Numbered from the stretch's first letter, positions 28,043 through 40,696 are shown. The stretch is DNA of 64,000 nucleotides from Nocardioides abyssi (GCF_030412915.1 NZ_JAUHJR010000005.1:62001-126000); one strand, 5' to 3'. A program made the numbers and translations. Notes: a model not told the origin generated them from the letters alone.

Positions 28043-30928
28043 TCACCCGACCAGGTCGTAGACCCCCGCTCCCTCGCCGATCAGGCGCCGCGCGCCGAGG
28101 CCAGAGGTCGTGCCGGGCAGCAGCCACAGCTTCCCGTCGGCCTTGCTGCGGGCGATGACGTCGGCGTGACCGGTGAGCTGGACGTCGCTGACGCCGACCA
28201 GCCAGTCGTACGCCGACACGTCGGTGCCGAGCGCGCGGGGGGTCGTCAGCCCGCCCGGGCCGTTGCCCGGGTAGAGCGACAGCCGGTCGCCCACGCGGAA
28301 CAGCGTGTCGGGCGCGCCGTCGGCGTCCCAGCGGCCCACCGGCACCTGCTGGGTGGCGGCCACCCGCGAGCGGATGACGTACGACGCCGCGAGGCCGTCC
28401 AGCCCACGACCGGGGTAGACGCGCAGCGCGCCGCCGACGGGCTGGCCGACCAGGTCGGGCCAGCCGTCGCCGGTGAGGTCGCCGGCGGCCGCCAGCAGCT
28501 GCACGTCGCGGAAGCCCTTGGCCAGCTGCGTGGCCTTGCCGAACCGGCCGGTGCCGTCGCCGCGGCGCAGCGACAGGGCGCCGGTCGACCGGTTGCGGGT
28601 GACCATGTCGCCCGCACCGTCGCGGTCCCAGTCGCCGACGCTGAGCAGCACGTCGGCGTTGCGCAGGTTGACACCGGTCGGGACGGGGGCGGTGGTGTCG
28701 AAGGTGCCGACGTTCTCCACCACGACGAGCGCGTCGCCGCGCCGCGCGACCAGGTCGGGCGTGGCGTCGCCGACGAGGTCGCCGCCGGAGGTGACGGCCG
28801 TCAGCGCGCCGGTGCGCTTGACCGGGCCGATGGCCGAGCCGAACGTGCCATCGCCGCGGCCGGGCCGCACGAAGCCGTTGCCGTTGTCGGCGCGCTGGAC
28901 GAAGAGGTCCGCGCGGCCGTCGCGGTCGTAGTCGCCACCGCCGGTGATCGAGCCGAACTGCTTCCAGCTACCGGCGATCGCCTGCCGGGTCGCCGGGTCG
29001 AGGCCGGCCGAGCCGCGGTGCAGCCAGAGCTTGCCGGCGGTGTCGCGCGCCAGCAGGTCGGCGCGGCCGTCGCCGTCGAGGTCACCGGGGCCGACGAGCA
29101 CGTCATAGCCCTCCCAGCCCGCGGTGCCGGCCTGGCGCGTGAAGCCACCGGCCCCGTTGCCGCGGTAGACGTCGAGCCGACCGGTCGCGGCCCGCGCCAC
29201 CAGGTCGTTGCGGCCGTCGCCGTCGAGGTCGCCCACGGCGGTGAGCAGGTCGTGGTCGGCGGTGGCTGCGGTCGCCGGGCCGGTCGCCGCGAAGCCGCCC
29301 GAGCCGTCCGCCGCACGGACCTGCGCGGAGCCGTCCGCGCGGCGTACGACGAGGTCGGGGCGGCCGTCACCGGTCAGGTCGGGCGAGACGACGGCGGTCC
29401 CGGACGCGTCGGCGGCGCCCCAGCCGGCGGCGACCGGCCGGGCGGCGCGGAAGGCGGTCAGGCCGCCCGTCGGGACGATGTAGCCCTTGCCGTCGGTGGC
29501 GTTGCGGACCAGCAGGTCCGGGTGCGGCGTCCCGACGAGGTCCGACTCGCGCTCGCGGCCCGACCAGCCCTCCTGGGCGCCGGCGGCGAGGTCGCGGATC
29601 TGCGGCACCTTCGCGTAGAGGTGGCGGCCCGGGCACGCCGTCGAGCCAGCGTCGCGGTGCCCGTTGATGGCGCGGAAGGACTTCTTGCCCACGACCTGCG
29701 ACGGCGAGGAGGCGTCGACGCCGTGCAGCGAGAGCTTCCACGCGAAGAGCGCGCCGTAGGCCTGCACCATCGCGCTGCTGGGCTGGGCGACGTCGAAGTT
29801 GCCGATCGCCGACATCGCGAAGGAGTTCTCGTTGTAGCCGAGCGTGTGCGCGCCGACCACCGGCCGGTCGATCCCGCCGGCGCGGCCCTCCCAGATCCGG
29901 CCGAACCGGTCGACGAGGAAGTTGTAGCCCACGTCGGACCAGCCGCGGGACTGCGTGTGGTAGGCGTAGATGCTGCGCAGGATGCCCGGCACCTGCGCCC
30001 GCGTGTAGTCGTTGGCGTTGACCGTGTGGTGCACGAAGCCGGCGTGGACCTCGTAGTAGGACGGCGCGCTCTTGCCGCGCAGCTTCTCGTTGGCGCCCCA
30101 CTGCGCGCGGGAGTAGATCACCGGACGCGGCGTGTACGTCGCCGCCCGCAGCGCCAGCCCGTCCGTGCCCGACTCGGCGTCCCCGGCCCCGCTGGTCAGC
30201 TCGTCCGCCGGCTCGTCGGTGGCGCCCCCACCGGTCGCGTGCAGCGCCGGCTTCTCCCGCGCCACCACGCCCGCGTGCCCCGGGTCGACCACGGCGAGCC
30301 GCAGGTCGTCGGGCACGCCGGCCTTGGAGCGGACCCGCACCTGCACCCGGTCGACCTCGCCGACGAGCAGCTCGTCGGTGCCGGGCCGCGCCCGCCGCGC
30401 CTCGGCGCTGTCGGGGTCGGGGCCGTGCTCGTCGTGGTAGGCCAGCTCGGCCCACCCGGTCCACGCGCCGTCGGTCTCGGTGCGGACCTCGAAAGAGATC
30501 GCGTCGTCGTCGATCGCCTCGCCGTGCTGCCAGGTGACCCCGACGGCGCCGTAGCCGGTCACCGGCTGCGGCTCGGCGACGACCTCCGCGGCGCCCCCGG
30601 CCACCCGCGTCCGGGCCTGCAGCGCCCGCTTGGCGACGCGGCCGTCGGCGGGCGCCGTCAGCGCGTACTCGGTCACCACCGGGTCGACGACCTCCGCCGG
30701 CACGACCGAGGTGTTGACCGTCTCCGCGGCGTACGCCGACAGCCGGCCGGTGACGGACACGCCGTTGCTCTGGCCCAGCCCGAGGCCGTACGCCGGCGCG
30801 CCGCCGGGCGCCTCGTGCACCACGTCGAGGGTGAGCACCCGGGCCGCCGGCGTGAGCACGGCGAGCACCGCTCCGAGCGCCAGCACCTGCTGGCACCCGG
30901 TGACGAAACGGTCCTTCGACCTGGACAT
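28043..30928 (-). CDS. Secreted N-acetylmuramoyl-L-alanine amidase (PGRP) with FG-GAP repeats
   Basis: The 961-residue protein begins MSRSKDRFVTGCQQVLALGA, an export signal. Residues ~60-270 are a beta-rich spacer. The amidase/PGRP domain follows at about 285-450 with IYSRAQWGANEKLRGKS, FVHHTVNANDYTR and INGHRDAGSTACPGRHLY, which hold the zinc ligands. From about 470 to the end there are many FG-GAP/VCBS repeats, marked by calcium loops such as DLDGDGRNDLV. It cleaves the bond between MurNAc and L-Ala. The upstream region holds an MtrA-like repeat, fitting control by MtrA. Confidence 0.92.
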   Translation of the reverse strand: MSRSKDRFVTGCQQVLALGAVLAVLTPAARVLTLDVVHEAPGGAPAYGLGLGQSNGVSVTGRLSAYAAETVNTSVVPAEVVDPVVTEYALTAPADGRVAKRALQARTRVAGGAAEVVAEPQPVTGYGAVGVTWQHGEAIDDDAISFEVRTETDGAWTGWAELAYHDEHGPDPDSAEARRARPGTDELLVGEVDRVQVRVRSKAGVPDDLRLAVVDPGHAGVVAREKPALHATGGGATDEPADELTSGAGDAESGTDGLALRAATYTPRPVIYSRAQWGANEKLRGKSAPSYYEVHAGFVHHTVNANDYTRAQVPGILRSIYAYHTQSRGWSDVGYNFLVDRFGRIWEGRAGGIDRPVVGAHTLGYNENSFAMSAIGNFDVAQPSSAMVQAYGALFAWKLSLHGVDASSPSQVVGKKSFRAINGHRDAGSTACPGRHLYAKVPQIRDLAAGAQEGWSGRERESDLVGTPHPDLLVRNATDGKGYIVPTGGLTAFRAARPVAAGWGAADASGTAVVSPDLTGDGRPDLVVRRADGSAQVRAADGSGGFAATGPATAATADHDLLTAVGDLDGDGRNDLVARAATGRLDVYRGNGAGGFTRQAGTAGWEGYDVLVGPGDLDGDGRADLLARDTAGKLWLHRGSAGLDPATRQAIAGSWKQFGSITGGGDYDRDGRADLFVQRADNGNGFVRPGRGDGTFGSAIGPVKRTGALTAVTSGGDLVGDATPDLVARRGDALVVVENVGTFDTTAPVPTGVNLRNADVLLSVGDWDRDGAGDMVTRNRSTGALSLRRGDGTGRFGKATQLAKGFRDVQLLAAAGDLTGDGWPDLVGQPVGGALRVYPGRGLDGLAASYVIRSRVAATQQVPVGRWDADGAPDTLFRVGDRLSLYPGNGPGGLTTPRALGTDVSAYDWLVGVSDVQLTGHADVIARSKADGKLWLLPGTTSGLGARRLIGEGAGVYDLVG

Positions 30929-30973
30929 GGCGACCTGTTCTTCGTGCGGGGGAAGTTCACACAGGGCGCAACT

Positions 30974-30988
30974 TTCACACGCGTCACA
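30974..30988 (-). promoter_or_regulatory. MtrA-like direct repeat upstream of the amidase gene
   Basis: On the plus strand TTCACA-CGC-GTCACA (one mismatch to GTCACA-N3-GTCACA) lies 46 nt upstream of the amidase start. A further GTTCACA is at 30955. The surrounding 150 nt is the most A/T-rich stretch nearby and includes TTGACA on the minus strand at about 31061-31066. Confidence 0.5.
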
Positions 30989-31216
30989 GGCCGGTCGGAA
31001 GAGTTCGTGAGTAACTACAACGCTGTAATTTCCACTCGACACGCCGACGTTCTTCAGATTTGTCAAGTCAGAGGATGCTCTGCTCCGGCGCTCCAGAGAC
31101 CCCCGACACGCCGGCTCGAGCACGTCTTTCCGACTCCCCCGGCCGCCGCCGCGCCGGAGGGCGAGCCACGGAGCCGGGTACGCCGGCGCGGTCGGGGCCG
31201 GAGGCGGACGACGGGC

Positions 31217-31292
31217 GGGCAGGCCCGGTCGTGGTTGGGTCTGGCGGGCCGGAGCGAGGCGCGAGCGCAGGCCTGGTGGACCGGGCCTGCCC
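31217..31292. repeat. Long-stem inverted-repeat element, copy B
   Basis: The arms GGGCAGGCCCGGTC (31217-31230) and GACCGGGCCTGCCC (31279-31292) are perfect complements enclosing a 48-bp interior. Confidence 0.85.
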
Positions 31293-31448
31293 GTCCGGCG
31301 GGAGCCGCAGGCACCGACCCCACCACGGCGTACCTGCACCCAGCGGTCATGGCCGCAGAGCGACGCGAGAGCCAACAACCAGCCCGCCGCAGGCGGAACC
31401 GTGAGCCGACAGGCAGCCTCTCGGCTCACGGGGTCTCATCGACGCTCG

Positions 31449-31488
31449 GTTTCGAGACAGGCGCTGCGCGCCTTCCTCAACCCACCGG
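31449..31488. repeat. Covarying hairpin element (AGGCGC stem)
   Basis: The GGTTTCGAGAC edge is followed by AGGCGC-TGC-GCGCCT and then CCTCAACCC. Its core is identical to 1530-1569. Confidence 0.8.
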
Positions 31489-31520
31489 CCAGGGCTCGCT
31501 GCTCGACCAACGGGGCGGCG

Positions 31521-31559
31521 GGTTTCGAGACAGGCGCTGCGCGCCTTCCTCAACCAGCC
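31521..31559. repeat. Covarying hairpin element (AGGCGC stem)
   Basis: GGTTTCGAGAC edge, AGGCGC-TGC-GCGCCT stem-loop, then TCCTCAACCAGCC. Confidence 0.8.
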
Positions 31560-31574
31560 GGCGGGTGGGGCGCC

Positions 31575-31613
31575 GGGTTGCGAGGCAGGCGCCAGCGCCT
31601 TCCTCAACCAGCC
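31575..31613. repeat. Covarying hairpin element (AGGCGC stem, CA loop)
   Basis: The edge is GGGTTGCGAGGC, diverged from the others. The stem AGGCGC-CA-GCGCCT and the TCCTCAACCAGCC edge are kept. Confidence 0.75.
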
Positions 31614-31622
31614 GGGAGTGGG

Positions 31623-32423
31623 TCAGACGTCCGAGCCGAGCTCGTCGTCCTCCTGGTCCTCGGGCTTGATGTTGTCCTCGTCGTACTTCACGTAGCGGAT
31701 GCCCTCGTCGACGGGGCCGTCGAAGCCGACCCGGCCCTTCTCGAGCACGATCACCCGGTCGCACATCTTGCGCACCGACCCGGCGGCGTGGCTGACGTAG
31801 ACGAGCGTCCGGCCGGAGTCGCGGATCTCCTGCATCTTCTCCATGCACTTGCGCTTGAAGGGCCGGTCCCCCACCGCGAGCACCTCGTCGGCGAGGAAGA
31901 TGTCGGAGTCGACGTGGATCGCCACCGCGAAGCCGAGGCGGGCGAACATGCCGGAGGAGTAGTTGCCGACCGGCGTCTCGAGGAAGCGCCCGATGTCGGC
32001 GAACTCCACGATCGAGTCGAACTTCCGCTGGGTCTCCGCCTCGGTCATGCCGAGGATGGCGGCGTTGAGGTAGACGTTCTCCCGGCCGGTCAGCTGCGGG
32101 TGGAACCCGGCGCCGGTGGCGATGAGCCCGGCGATCCGGCCGCGGGTGAGCACGGTGCCGGTGTCGGGCTTCATCACGCCGTTGATGAGCTTCAGCAGGG
32201 TCGACTTGCCGGAGCCGTTGAGCCCCATCAGCCCGATCGACTCTCCCTGCTCGACGGTGAAGGTGACGTCGTCGAGGGCGGAGAAGGTGTCACTGATGTC
32301 GCGCCCCTTCACCATCGCGACCGCCATCTGCTTGGCGGTGCGGTGGTAGCGCAGCGTGAAGTCCTTGCTGACGTGGTCGACCACGATCGAGGTGTCGGCG
32401 CCGTACGCCGCGGGGTCGGTCAC
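31623..32423 (-). CDS. wzt: Polysaccharide ABC exporter ATPase (Wzt/TagH type)
   Basis: This 266-residue ATPase starts with a GTG overlapping the permease stop as GTGA. Walker A is GLNGSGKST, the signature region is NYSSGMFARLGFAVA, and Walker B is DSDIFLADEVLAVGD. The short length, without the C-terminal carbohydrate-binding domain of O9a-type Wzt, matches the mycobacterial galactan exporter Rv3781 and TagH-type ATPases. With Wzm it probably moves a lipid-linked galactan across the membrane. The acidic tail (EDQEDDELGSDV) is unusual. Confidence 0.92.
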   Translation of the reverse strand: MTDPAAYGADTSIVVDHVSKDFTLRYHRTAKQMAVAMVKGRDISDTFSALDDVTFTVEQGESIGLMGLNGSGKSTLLKLINGVMKPDTGTVLTRGRIAGLIATGAGFHPQLTGRENVYLNAAILGMTEAETQRKFDSIVEFADIGRFLETPVGNYSSGMFARLGFAVAIHVDSDIFLADEVLAVGDRPFKRKCMEKMQEIRDSGRTLVYVSHAAGSVRKMCDRVIVLEKGRVGFDGPVDEGIRYVKYDEDNIKPEDQEDDELGSDV

Positions 32424-33299
32424 GACAGCCGCTCCGGGATCTTGTTCTCCAGCCGCGTGAAGACCAGCTGGGCGACACCGAGCAGTACGATCGAGCCGAG
32501 CAGCGCGCCGACGCCGTAGACCAGCAGGTCGTCGGGGATCTGCTCGGCGATCGTCGCGTCGGGGTCGTCGGTCGAGCCGACCCAGAAGGCGCGCTGGACG
32601 AGCAGCACGGCGTCGGCGATCGGGTTGAACAGGTAGAGCTCGGCGAAGCGACCGAAGCGCTGGTCGACCAGCGTGTAGGGGTAGATCATCGGCACGCCGA
32701 AGCGCACGAAGTTGGTGAGGATCGTGACCGCGCTGGCGAAGTCCCGGAAGAAGACGTTGGCCGCGCTGAACATCAGCGCCAGCGCCGTGCCGAGGACGGC
32801 GATGATCGCGAGCGCCAGCGCGAAGGCGAGCATCCCGAGCGGGTCGGGCACCCACCCGCAGAAGAGGCAGACCACGGTGAGGATCACCAGCTGCGGGCCC
32901 ACGTGGTAGAGCGAGACCAGCATCGAGGCGACCGGGAACATCTCCTTGGGCATCGCCATCTTCCGCACCAGCGCCTTGTTCCGCACGATCGAGCGGGTGC
33001 CGGCGTTGAAGGTCTCGGTGAAGAAGTGGACGACGATCAGCCCGCAGAAGACGTGCACGGCGTACTTGTCGACGGTGCCGCGGCCGATGATGTAGCCGAA
33101 GACGAACCAGAAGATGAACAGCTGGCTCAGCGGGTTGATGTAGGACCAGATGAACCCGAGGAACGAGCCCTGGTAGCGCGCGCTGATCTCGCGGCGCACC
33201 AGCAGCTTGAGCAGGTACCGGCGCCCCAGGACGTCGAGCAGGCCCGCGGCCGGCGCGGGCGGCGCGAGGGGCGCGTCGACCAGCCGGTGCCGGCCGGCC

Positions 33300-33307
<8 letters not shown>
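32420..33307 (-). CDS. wzm: Polysaccharide ABC exporter permease (Wzm/TagG type)
   Basis: This 295-residue permease has six hydrophobic segments between residues ~60 and 285. The family entry motif RYLLKLLVRREISARYQGSF precedes the first helix, with LGFIWSYINPLSQLFIFWFV inside it, and PMIYPYTLVDQ lies near the last pair. It forms the membrane channel with the Wzt-type ATPase. Its ATG at 33307 overlaps the end of the glfT2-like gene by 8 nt, so wzt, wzm and glfT2 are one coupled unit. This parallels Rv3781-Rv3783 of mycobacteria. Confidence 0.92.
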
Positions 33308-36592
<3,285 letters not shown>

Positions 36593-37507
36593 TCAGTCTA
36601 CGGAGAGCGGCGGGAGGGTCCGCATCGCACGCGCCGCGCCGATGGCCCGGATCACGTTGCGCGCCTCGGCCCGCCCGCCCCGCAGCGGGCTGAGCAGCAC
36701 GACCACCAGCGCGACCAGCCACGGCTTGGCCCGGACGAGCGCGTTCTCGCCGTACCGGAAGTGGACGGCGAAGAGGTTGCGGTACATGTAGTAGCCCTTC
36801 CACCCCGCCAGGTCGTGCTGCTGGTCGAAGGAGAGCTGGCGCACCAGCACCGCGTCGCGCACCGCCCAGATGCGGAAGCCGGCCCGGCGGGCACGGACGG
36901 CGAAGTCCACGTCGTCGTAGAAGATGAAGTACGACGGGTCGGGCAGCCCGATCCGCTGCACCACGCGTCGGCGGCACATGAAGCCCTCGAAGGCGACGTT
37001 CTCCAGCTCGACCCGCTCGGGCATCGCCGCCCGGGTGCGCCAGTCGGTCTCCACCATCGCGGTCTTCGGCTTGATCGCCAGCGGGTTGGTGAGGTCGAAG
37101 CGGGTCGCGGCCTTCTCGCACAGCCGGCCCTCGAGGTCCTCGCGGACCGCCATCAGGCAGTCCTCGTCCTGGGCGAGCAGCACGTCGAGGCAGTCCGGCG
37201 CGGGCACCACGTCGTCGTCCATCAGCCAGATGCGGTCCCAGCCGCCGTCGTGGGCCTGCCGCACCCCCAGCGAGAAACCGCCCGCTCCCCCGAGGTTCTC
37301 CTCGGTGCGGGTGACCCGCAGCCACGGCTCGGTGCGCGCGGCCAGCACCTGCGGGGTGTGGTCGGTGCTGGCGTTGTCGACGACCAGCACCACGTCGGGC
37401 TGGGTGGTCAGCGCCGCCAGCCCGTCGAGCATCCGGTCGAGCAGGTCGGCGCGGTTGTAGGTGACGACGACGACGGCGACGCTCTCGCGCGGCGTACCGC
37501 CGCTCAC
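36593..37507 (-). CDS. GT2 glycosyltransferase (GlfT1/rhamnosyltransferase-like), first of a pair
   Basis: The 304-residue protein starts at GTG 37507, overlapping the preceding gene as GTGA. It shows VAVVVVTYNRADLLDRMLDG, VVDNASTDHT, the metal triad in IWLMDDDVVP and the acceptor site FIFYDDVDFAVRARRAGFR. The C-terminus is amphipathic. In mycobacteria GlfT1 adds the first galactofuranose residues before GlfT2 extends the chain, and this enzyme or its neighbour could play that part. I cannot tell the sugar from sequence alone. Confidence 0.85.
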   Translation of the reverse strand: MSGGTPRESVAVVVVTYNRADLLDRMLDGLAALTTQPDVVLVVDNASTDHTPQVLAARTEPWLRVTRTEENLGGAGGFSLGVRQAHDGGWDRIWLMDDDVVPAPDCLDVLLAQDEDCLMAVREDLEGRLCEKAATRFDLTNPLAIKPKTAMVETDWRTRAAMPERVELENVAFEGFMCRRRVVQRIGLPDPSYFIFYDDVDFAVRARRAGFRIWAVRDAVLVRQLSFDQQHDLAGWKGYYMYRNLFAVHFRYGENALVRAKPWLVALVVVLLSPLRGGRAEARNVIRAIGAARAMRTLPPLSVD

Positions 37508-38475
37508 CGCAGGAACCGCCGGTGGCCGGTGAAGTCCCCGCGCAGCGCCGCGACCCACGCCCGCGCGCTCAGCGCGAGGCGGCGCGGCTGCGGCCGGGTG
37601 ACGCTGTAGAACCACAGCGTCTTGGCGACGAACGCCAGCGCGTGCGGCCACCCGCGGTAGTCGCGCAGGTTGAGCAAGTTGTTGCGGGCCATGCAGTAGT
37701 GCTTGAGGTCGCTGGGGCTGTGGTTGTACGTCGTGCGGCCGCCCATCATCGGGGTGCCGAGCTCGCCGACGCTCGGGTGGAGCACCCGCGCGCCCACCAC
37801 CGTCGCGACCCGGCCACCGGCGCGCTCGGCCCGGAGCCGGTACTCGTGGTCGTCGCCCCAGATGAAGAACTCCTCGCGCGGCAGCCCGATCCGCTCGACG
37901 AGGTCGCGCGTCACCAGCACGCCGTTGAACGGGATGACCACCTCGCGGATCAGCCCGTCGCCGTCCGCGGCCGCCGCCACGTCGGCCATCCGGTGGACCA
38001 CGCGGGTGCCGCCGGGCAGCCGGATCGGGAAGACCAACCGCCCCGGGTCACCCTCGTCGACGACGACCGGCCCCCAGAAGTCCAGCTCCCCGCGGTGCTC
38101 CAGCATCGTGTCCAGGCAGTCGACGTCGGGCAGCCCGTCGTCGTCCATCAGCCACACCAGGTCGGCGCCCCGCTCGACCGCCCACGCCAGCCCGGCGTGG
38201 AACCCGCCGGCGCCGCCGACGTTGTCCGCCAGCGTGCGACCCAGCACCGGCGTGCTCGCGTGCTCGTCCGGCATCTCCCGGTCGGTCAGCCCCGCCAGCC
38301 ACTCCCCCGTGCCGTCGCTGCTCGCGTTGTCGACGACCAGCACCTCGACCAGCGGGCTGCCCGGCCGGGCCCCCACCTCGTCGAGCCGCTCGATCAGCCG
38401 CTGCAGCAGCCCGATCCGGTCGTACGTCACCACCACCGCCACCACCCGGGGCTGCAGCACGCTGGGCTCGGTCAC
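37504..38475 (-). CDS. GT2 glycosyltransferase, second of the pair
   Basis: The 323-residue GT-A enzyme starts at GTG 38475, though a GTG at 38484 is also possible. Motifs are VVAVVVTYDRIGLLQRLIER, VVDNASSDGT, VWLMDDDGLPDVDC and FIWGDDHEYRLRAERAGGR. The resemblance to the next gene suggests an old duplication; together they may start the galactan chain or add side residues. It is the first gene of the minus-strand cluster, and a ~600 nt repeat zone lies upstream, where its promoter must be. Confidence 0.85.
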   Translation of the reverse strand: MTEPSVLQPRVVAVVVTYDRIGLLQRLIERLDEVGARPGSPLVEVLVVDNASSDGTGEWLAGLTDREMPDEHASTPVLGRTLADNVGGAGGFHAGLAWAVERGADLVWLMDDDGLPDVDCLDTMLEHRGELDFWGPVVVDEGDPGRLVFPIRLPGGTRVVHRMADVAAAADGDGLIREVVIPFNGVLVTRDLVERIGLPREEFFIWGDDHEYRLRAERAGGRVATVVGARVLHPSVGELGTPMMGGRTTYNHSPSDLKHYCMARNNLLNLRDYRGWPHALAFVAKTLWFYSVTRPQPRRLALSARAWVAALRGDFTGHRRFLR

Positions 38476-38681
38476 GGGCGCCACCCTACGAGCCACGCCC
38501 CACCCGCTGGTCGAGCAGGGAGGCGCGCCAGCGCCGACCGTCGACGAGACCCCCGTGGGAGACGCTAGGCAGCAACCACCCTCACCAGCCCTCGACGACG
38601 TCCCCGGGCCGCCGCCGCGCCGGAGGCCGAGCCACAGGACGGGTACGCCGCGCGGGTCGGGGCCGGAGGCGGACGCCGGGC

Positions 38682-38757
38682 GGGCAGGCCCGGTCGTGGT
38701 TGGGTCTGGCGGGCCGGAGCGAGGCACGAGCGCAGGCCTGGTAGACCGGGCCTGCCC
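38682..38757. repeat. Long-stem inverted-repeat element, copy C
   Basis: GGGCAGGCCCGGTC (38682-38695) pairs with GACCGGGCCTGCCC (38744-38757). The interior is nearly identical to copy B. Confidence 0.85.
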
Positions 38758-38943
38758 GTCCGGCGGGAGCCGCAGGCCCCGACCCCCCACACCCGGCGTA
38801 CCCGCACCCCGCGGACCGGCCGCAGAGCGACGCGGGAGCCAACAACCAGCCCGCCGCAGGCGGAACCGCGTCCCCGAGGCCGCAGTCGGCTCACGGGGTC
38901 TCGTCGACGCGCGCTGGCGCTCGCTGCTCGACCAGCGGTGCTG

Positions 38944-38982
38944 GGTTTCGAGACGGTTCCTAGCGGAACCTCCTCAACCAGC
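38944..38982. repeat. Covarying hairpin element (GGTTCC stem)
   Basis: GGTTTCGAGAC, then GGTTCC-TAGC-GGAACC, then TCCTCAACCAGCC. Confidence 0.85.
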
Positions 38983-39005
38983 CGGGGTCGACCTGCGGTG
39001 GGGCT

Positions 39006-39044
39006 GGGTTTCGAGACGGTTCCTAGCGGAACCTCCTCAACCAG
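39006..39044. repeat. Covarying hairpin element (GGTTCC stem)
   Basis: Same core as 38944-38982, 62 bp further along: GGTTTCGAGAC, GGTTCC-TAGC-GGAACC, TCCTCAACCAGC. Confidence 0.85.
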
Positions 39045-39073
39045 CGGGGTCGGCCAGCGGCGGAGCGGGACGG

Positions 39074-40534
39074 TCAGCAGGCGGCGCCGAGGTCGTCGGC
39101 CTGGTTGGCGGCGTACCCCTCCGACAGCGAGCCGAGCGAGCCACCGGTGACGGCGTCGGGAGCCGGCTTCGGCTTCGAGCCGGCCTTGGTGGTGGCCTTG
39201 CCCTCGGCCCGCTCGATGGCCTGCTCGACCTTCGACCGCACGAGGTCGATGTCGGGGTCGGCGGTCTGGATCATCGGTGGGACGAGCGAGAGCGTCGAGA
39301 TCTTCTGGCCGCGGGCCTTGAGCGCGAGGTCCATGAAGGTGTCGAGCTCGGAGGCCGGGAGGTTGGTGGAGATCATCGCGGCCGAGGCCTGGGCGATCTT
39401 CTCGAAGTTGCGGACGGCCGACTGGGGGCTGACCTGCTGGAGCATGGCGTTCATGACGCACTTCTGGCGGGCCATGCGGGAGTAGTCGTCGGAGCCCTCG
39501 CGGGCCCGGGCGTACCAGAGGGTGTCGTGGCCGTTGAGCTTGCGCACCCCGGCGTCGATGTAGTGGAAGGTCTTCTCGTGCGGCAGCCCGACCGGGATCG
39601 GCTGGCGGACGTTGAGGGTCACGCCGCCCACCGCGTCGACGAGGTCCTTGAAGCCCTGGAGGTTGACCATCGCCCAGTAGTTGATGTCCAGGTCGGTGAT
39701 GCCCTCGACGGCCGAGACGGTCGCGTCGATGCCGGGGTTCTCGGAGTCGCCGAAGAGCTCGGTGTGGTCCTGGGCCCAGGTGCTGACGCCGTTGAGGTAG
39801 CAGTCGTCGCAGTCGAAGCCCTCGGGGAACTCCTTCGCCATCGGCGAGCCCTCGCGGAACGGGAACGACGACATGTTGCGCGGCAGGCCGACCAGCACGG
39901 TGCGGCCGGTCTCGGCGTCGATCGAGGCCACGGTGAGCGAGTCGGGGCGCAGGCCCCAGCGGCCCTCGCCGGAGTCGCCGCCGAGGAGCAGCACGTTGAA
40001 GCGGCCGTCGTGGGCGCCGACGACCTTGTCGGAGCCGAACATCGTGAGGATGAAGTCGCGCTGCACCGCGACCAGGTGCGCCCCGAAGAGCATCGTGCCG
40101 ATGACCGAGAGGCACAGCACGCCGTTGACGCCGACGACCGCGCGGCGGTGCGCGAGGCCGAGCGAGAGCGGCTGTCCGATGCGCCAGGCGTCGAGGAACA
40201 GGGCGGCCCAGCCGATCGCGCCGGCCATCAGGGCCAGGCGGATCACCAGCAGCAGGCCGGTGTCGGAGAAGAGGGTGAACAGCGTCTGGTGGTGCACCAG
40301 CCCGACCAGCAGGAGCAGGGCGCCGGAGGCCAGCACGCCGAGCCAGACCCGCAGCGCGATGATGCCGATGCGGCGGTTGCCGGCGACCAGCTGCGCGGAG
40401 CCGGGGACGACGAGGGTCATCACCATGAGCGCGATGGCGCGGCGGAAGCGGACGCGCGCCGCGCGTTCCTCGGCGGGGGTGCGCGGCACGCGGCCCGTGC
40501 CATCGAGCAACCCGGGGGAAGAGACGGGTGGCAT
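39074..40534 (-). CDS. LytR-CpsA-Psr (LCP) family protein with polytopic N-terminus
   Basis: This 486-residue protein has about four membrane segments in residues 30-160. An extracellular LCP domain follows, with FNVLLLGGDSGEGRWGLRPD, VLVGLPRNMSSFPF and HDTLWYARAREGSDDYSRMA, the arginines expected to bind the pyrophosphate-lipid substrate. LCP enzymes attach lipid-linked polymers such as arabinogalactan or teichoic acid to peptidoglycan. Its location just beyond the galactan cluster makes the exported galactan a likely substrate. The start is ATG 40534, and a perfect MtrA-like repeat lies 76 nt upstream. Confidence 0.92.
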   Translation of the reverse strand: MPPVSSPGLLDGTGRVPRTPAEERAARVRFRRAIALMVMTLVVPGSAQLVAGNRRIGIIALRVWLGVLASGALLLLVGLVHHQTLFTLFSDTGLLLVIRLALMAGAIGWAALFLDAWRIGQPLSLGLAHRRAVVGVNGVLCLSVIGTMLFGAHLVAVQRDFILTMFGSDKVVGAHDGRFNVLLLGGDSGEGRWGLRPDSLTVASIDAETGRTVLVGLPRNMSSFPFREGSPMAKEFPEGFDCDDCYLNGVSTWAQDHTELFGDSENPGIDATVSAVEGITDLDINYWAMVNLQGFKDLVDAVGGVTLNVRQPIPVGLPHEKTFHYIDAGVRKLNGHDTLWYARAREGSDDYSRMARQKCVMNAMLQQVSPQSAVRNFEKIAQASAAMISTNLPASELDTFMDLALKARGQKISTLSLVPPMIQTADPDIDLVRSKVEQAIERAEGKATTKAGSKPKPAPDAVTGGSLGSLSEGYAANQADDLGAAC

Positions 40535-40609
40535 CGAGGTGCCTCTTTCTGCTGGGTACTGCCGTGAGTACTGAAGGGGAAGGTCAGTGCTGCCCCGCCA
40601 GTATCACCA

Positions 40610-40624
40610 GTCACAGCCGTCACA
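40610..40624 (-). promoter_or_regulatory. MtrA-like direct repeat upstream of the LCP gene
   Basis: GTCACA-GCC-GTCACA is a perfect direct repeat with 9-nt phasing, 76 nt before the LCP start codon. It matches the reported mycobacterial MtrA target (GTCACA, 3-nt spacer, GTCACA). Confidence 0.6.
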
Positions 40625-40696
40625 GCCGTGCGCGACGCGCCGGGTCTTCGGACCGCTGACGTGACGGTCGCGACCCCCGACGACCGCGGAGACCGC

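Larger units (their letters stand above)
31130..31622. repeat. Composite repeat, copy B, left flank of the galactan cluster
   Basis: The ~300 bp unit at 31130-31450 is closely related to copies at 1022-1500 and 38600-38910, in the same orientation. It includes the long-stem element 31217-31292. Three hairpin elements follow at 31449-31488, 31521-31559 and 31575-31613, just before the wzt stop. There is no gene. Confidence 0.8.
38500..39060. repeat. Composite repeat, copy C, right flank of the galactan cluster
   Basis: A GTCGAC-type hairpin repeat (about 38512-38552) is followed by the ~300 bp unit (38600-38910), a second GTCGAC-type segment and two hairpin elements. The unit is in the same orientation as copy B at 31130-31450, so the two form direct repeats around wzt to GT2. 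No gene is supported. Confidence 0.8.

Noticed and set aside
30929-31120. Cyclic-di-AMP (ydaO-type) riboswitch upstream of the amidase gene
   Set aside because: This class often precedes actinobacterial wall hydrolase genes, but its conserved stretches are absent; direct repeats resembling MtrA sites are present instead.
27560-31669. A 1,369-codon open frame on the plus strand
   Set aside because: It is antisense to the amidase gene, has no domain, and is rich in Ala, Gly, Arg and Val as expected for a shadow frame in GC-rich DNA. It also runs through the repeats after 31130.
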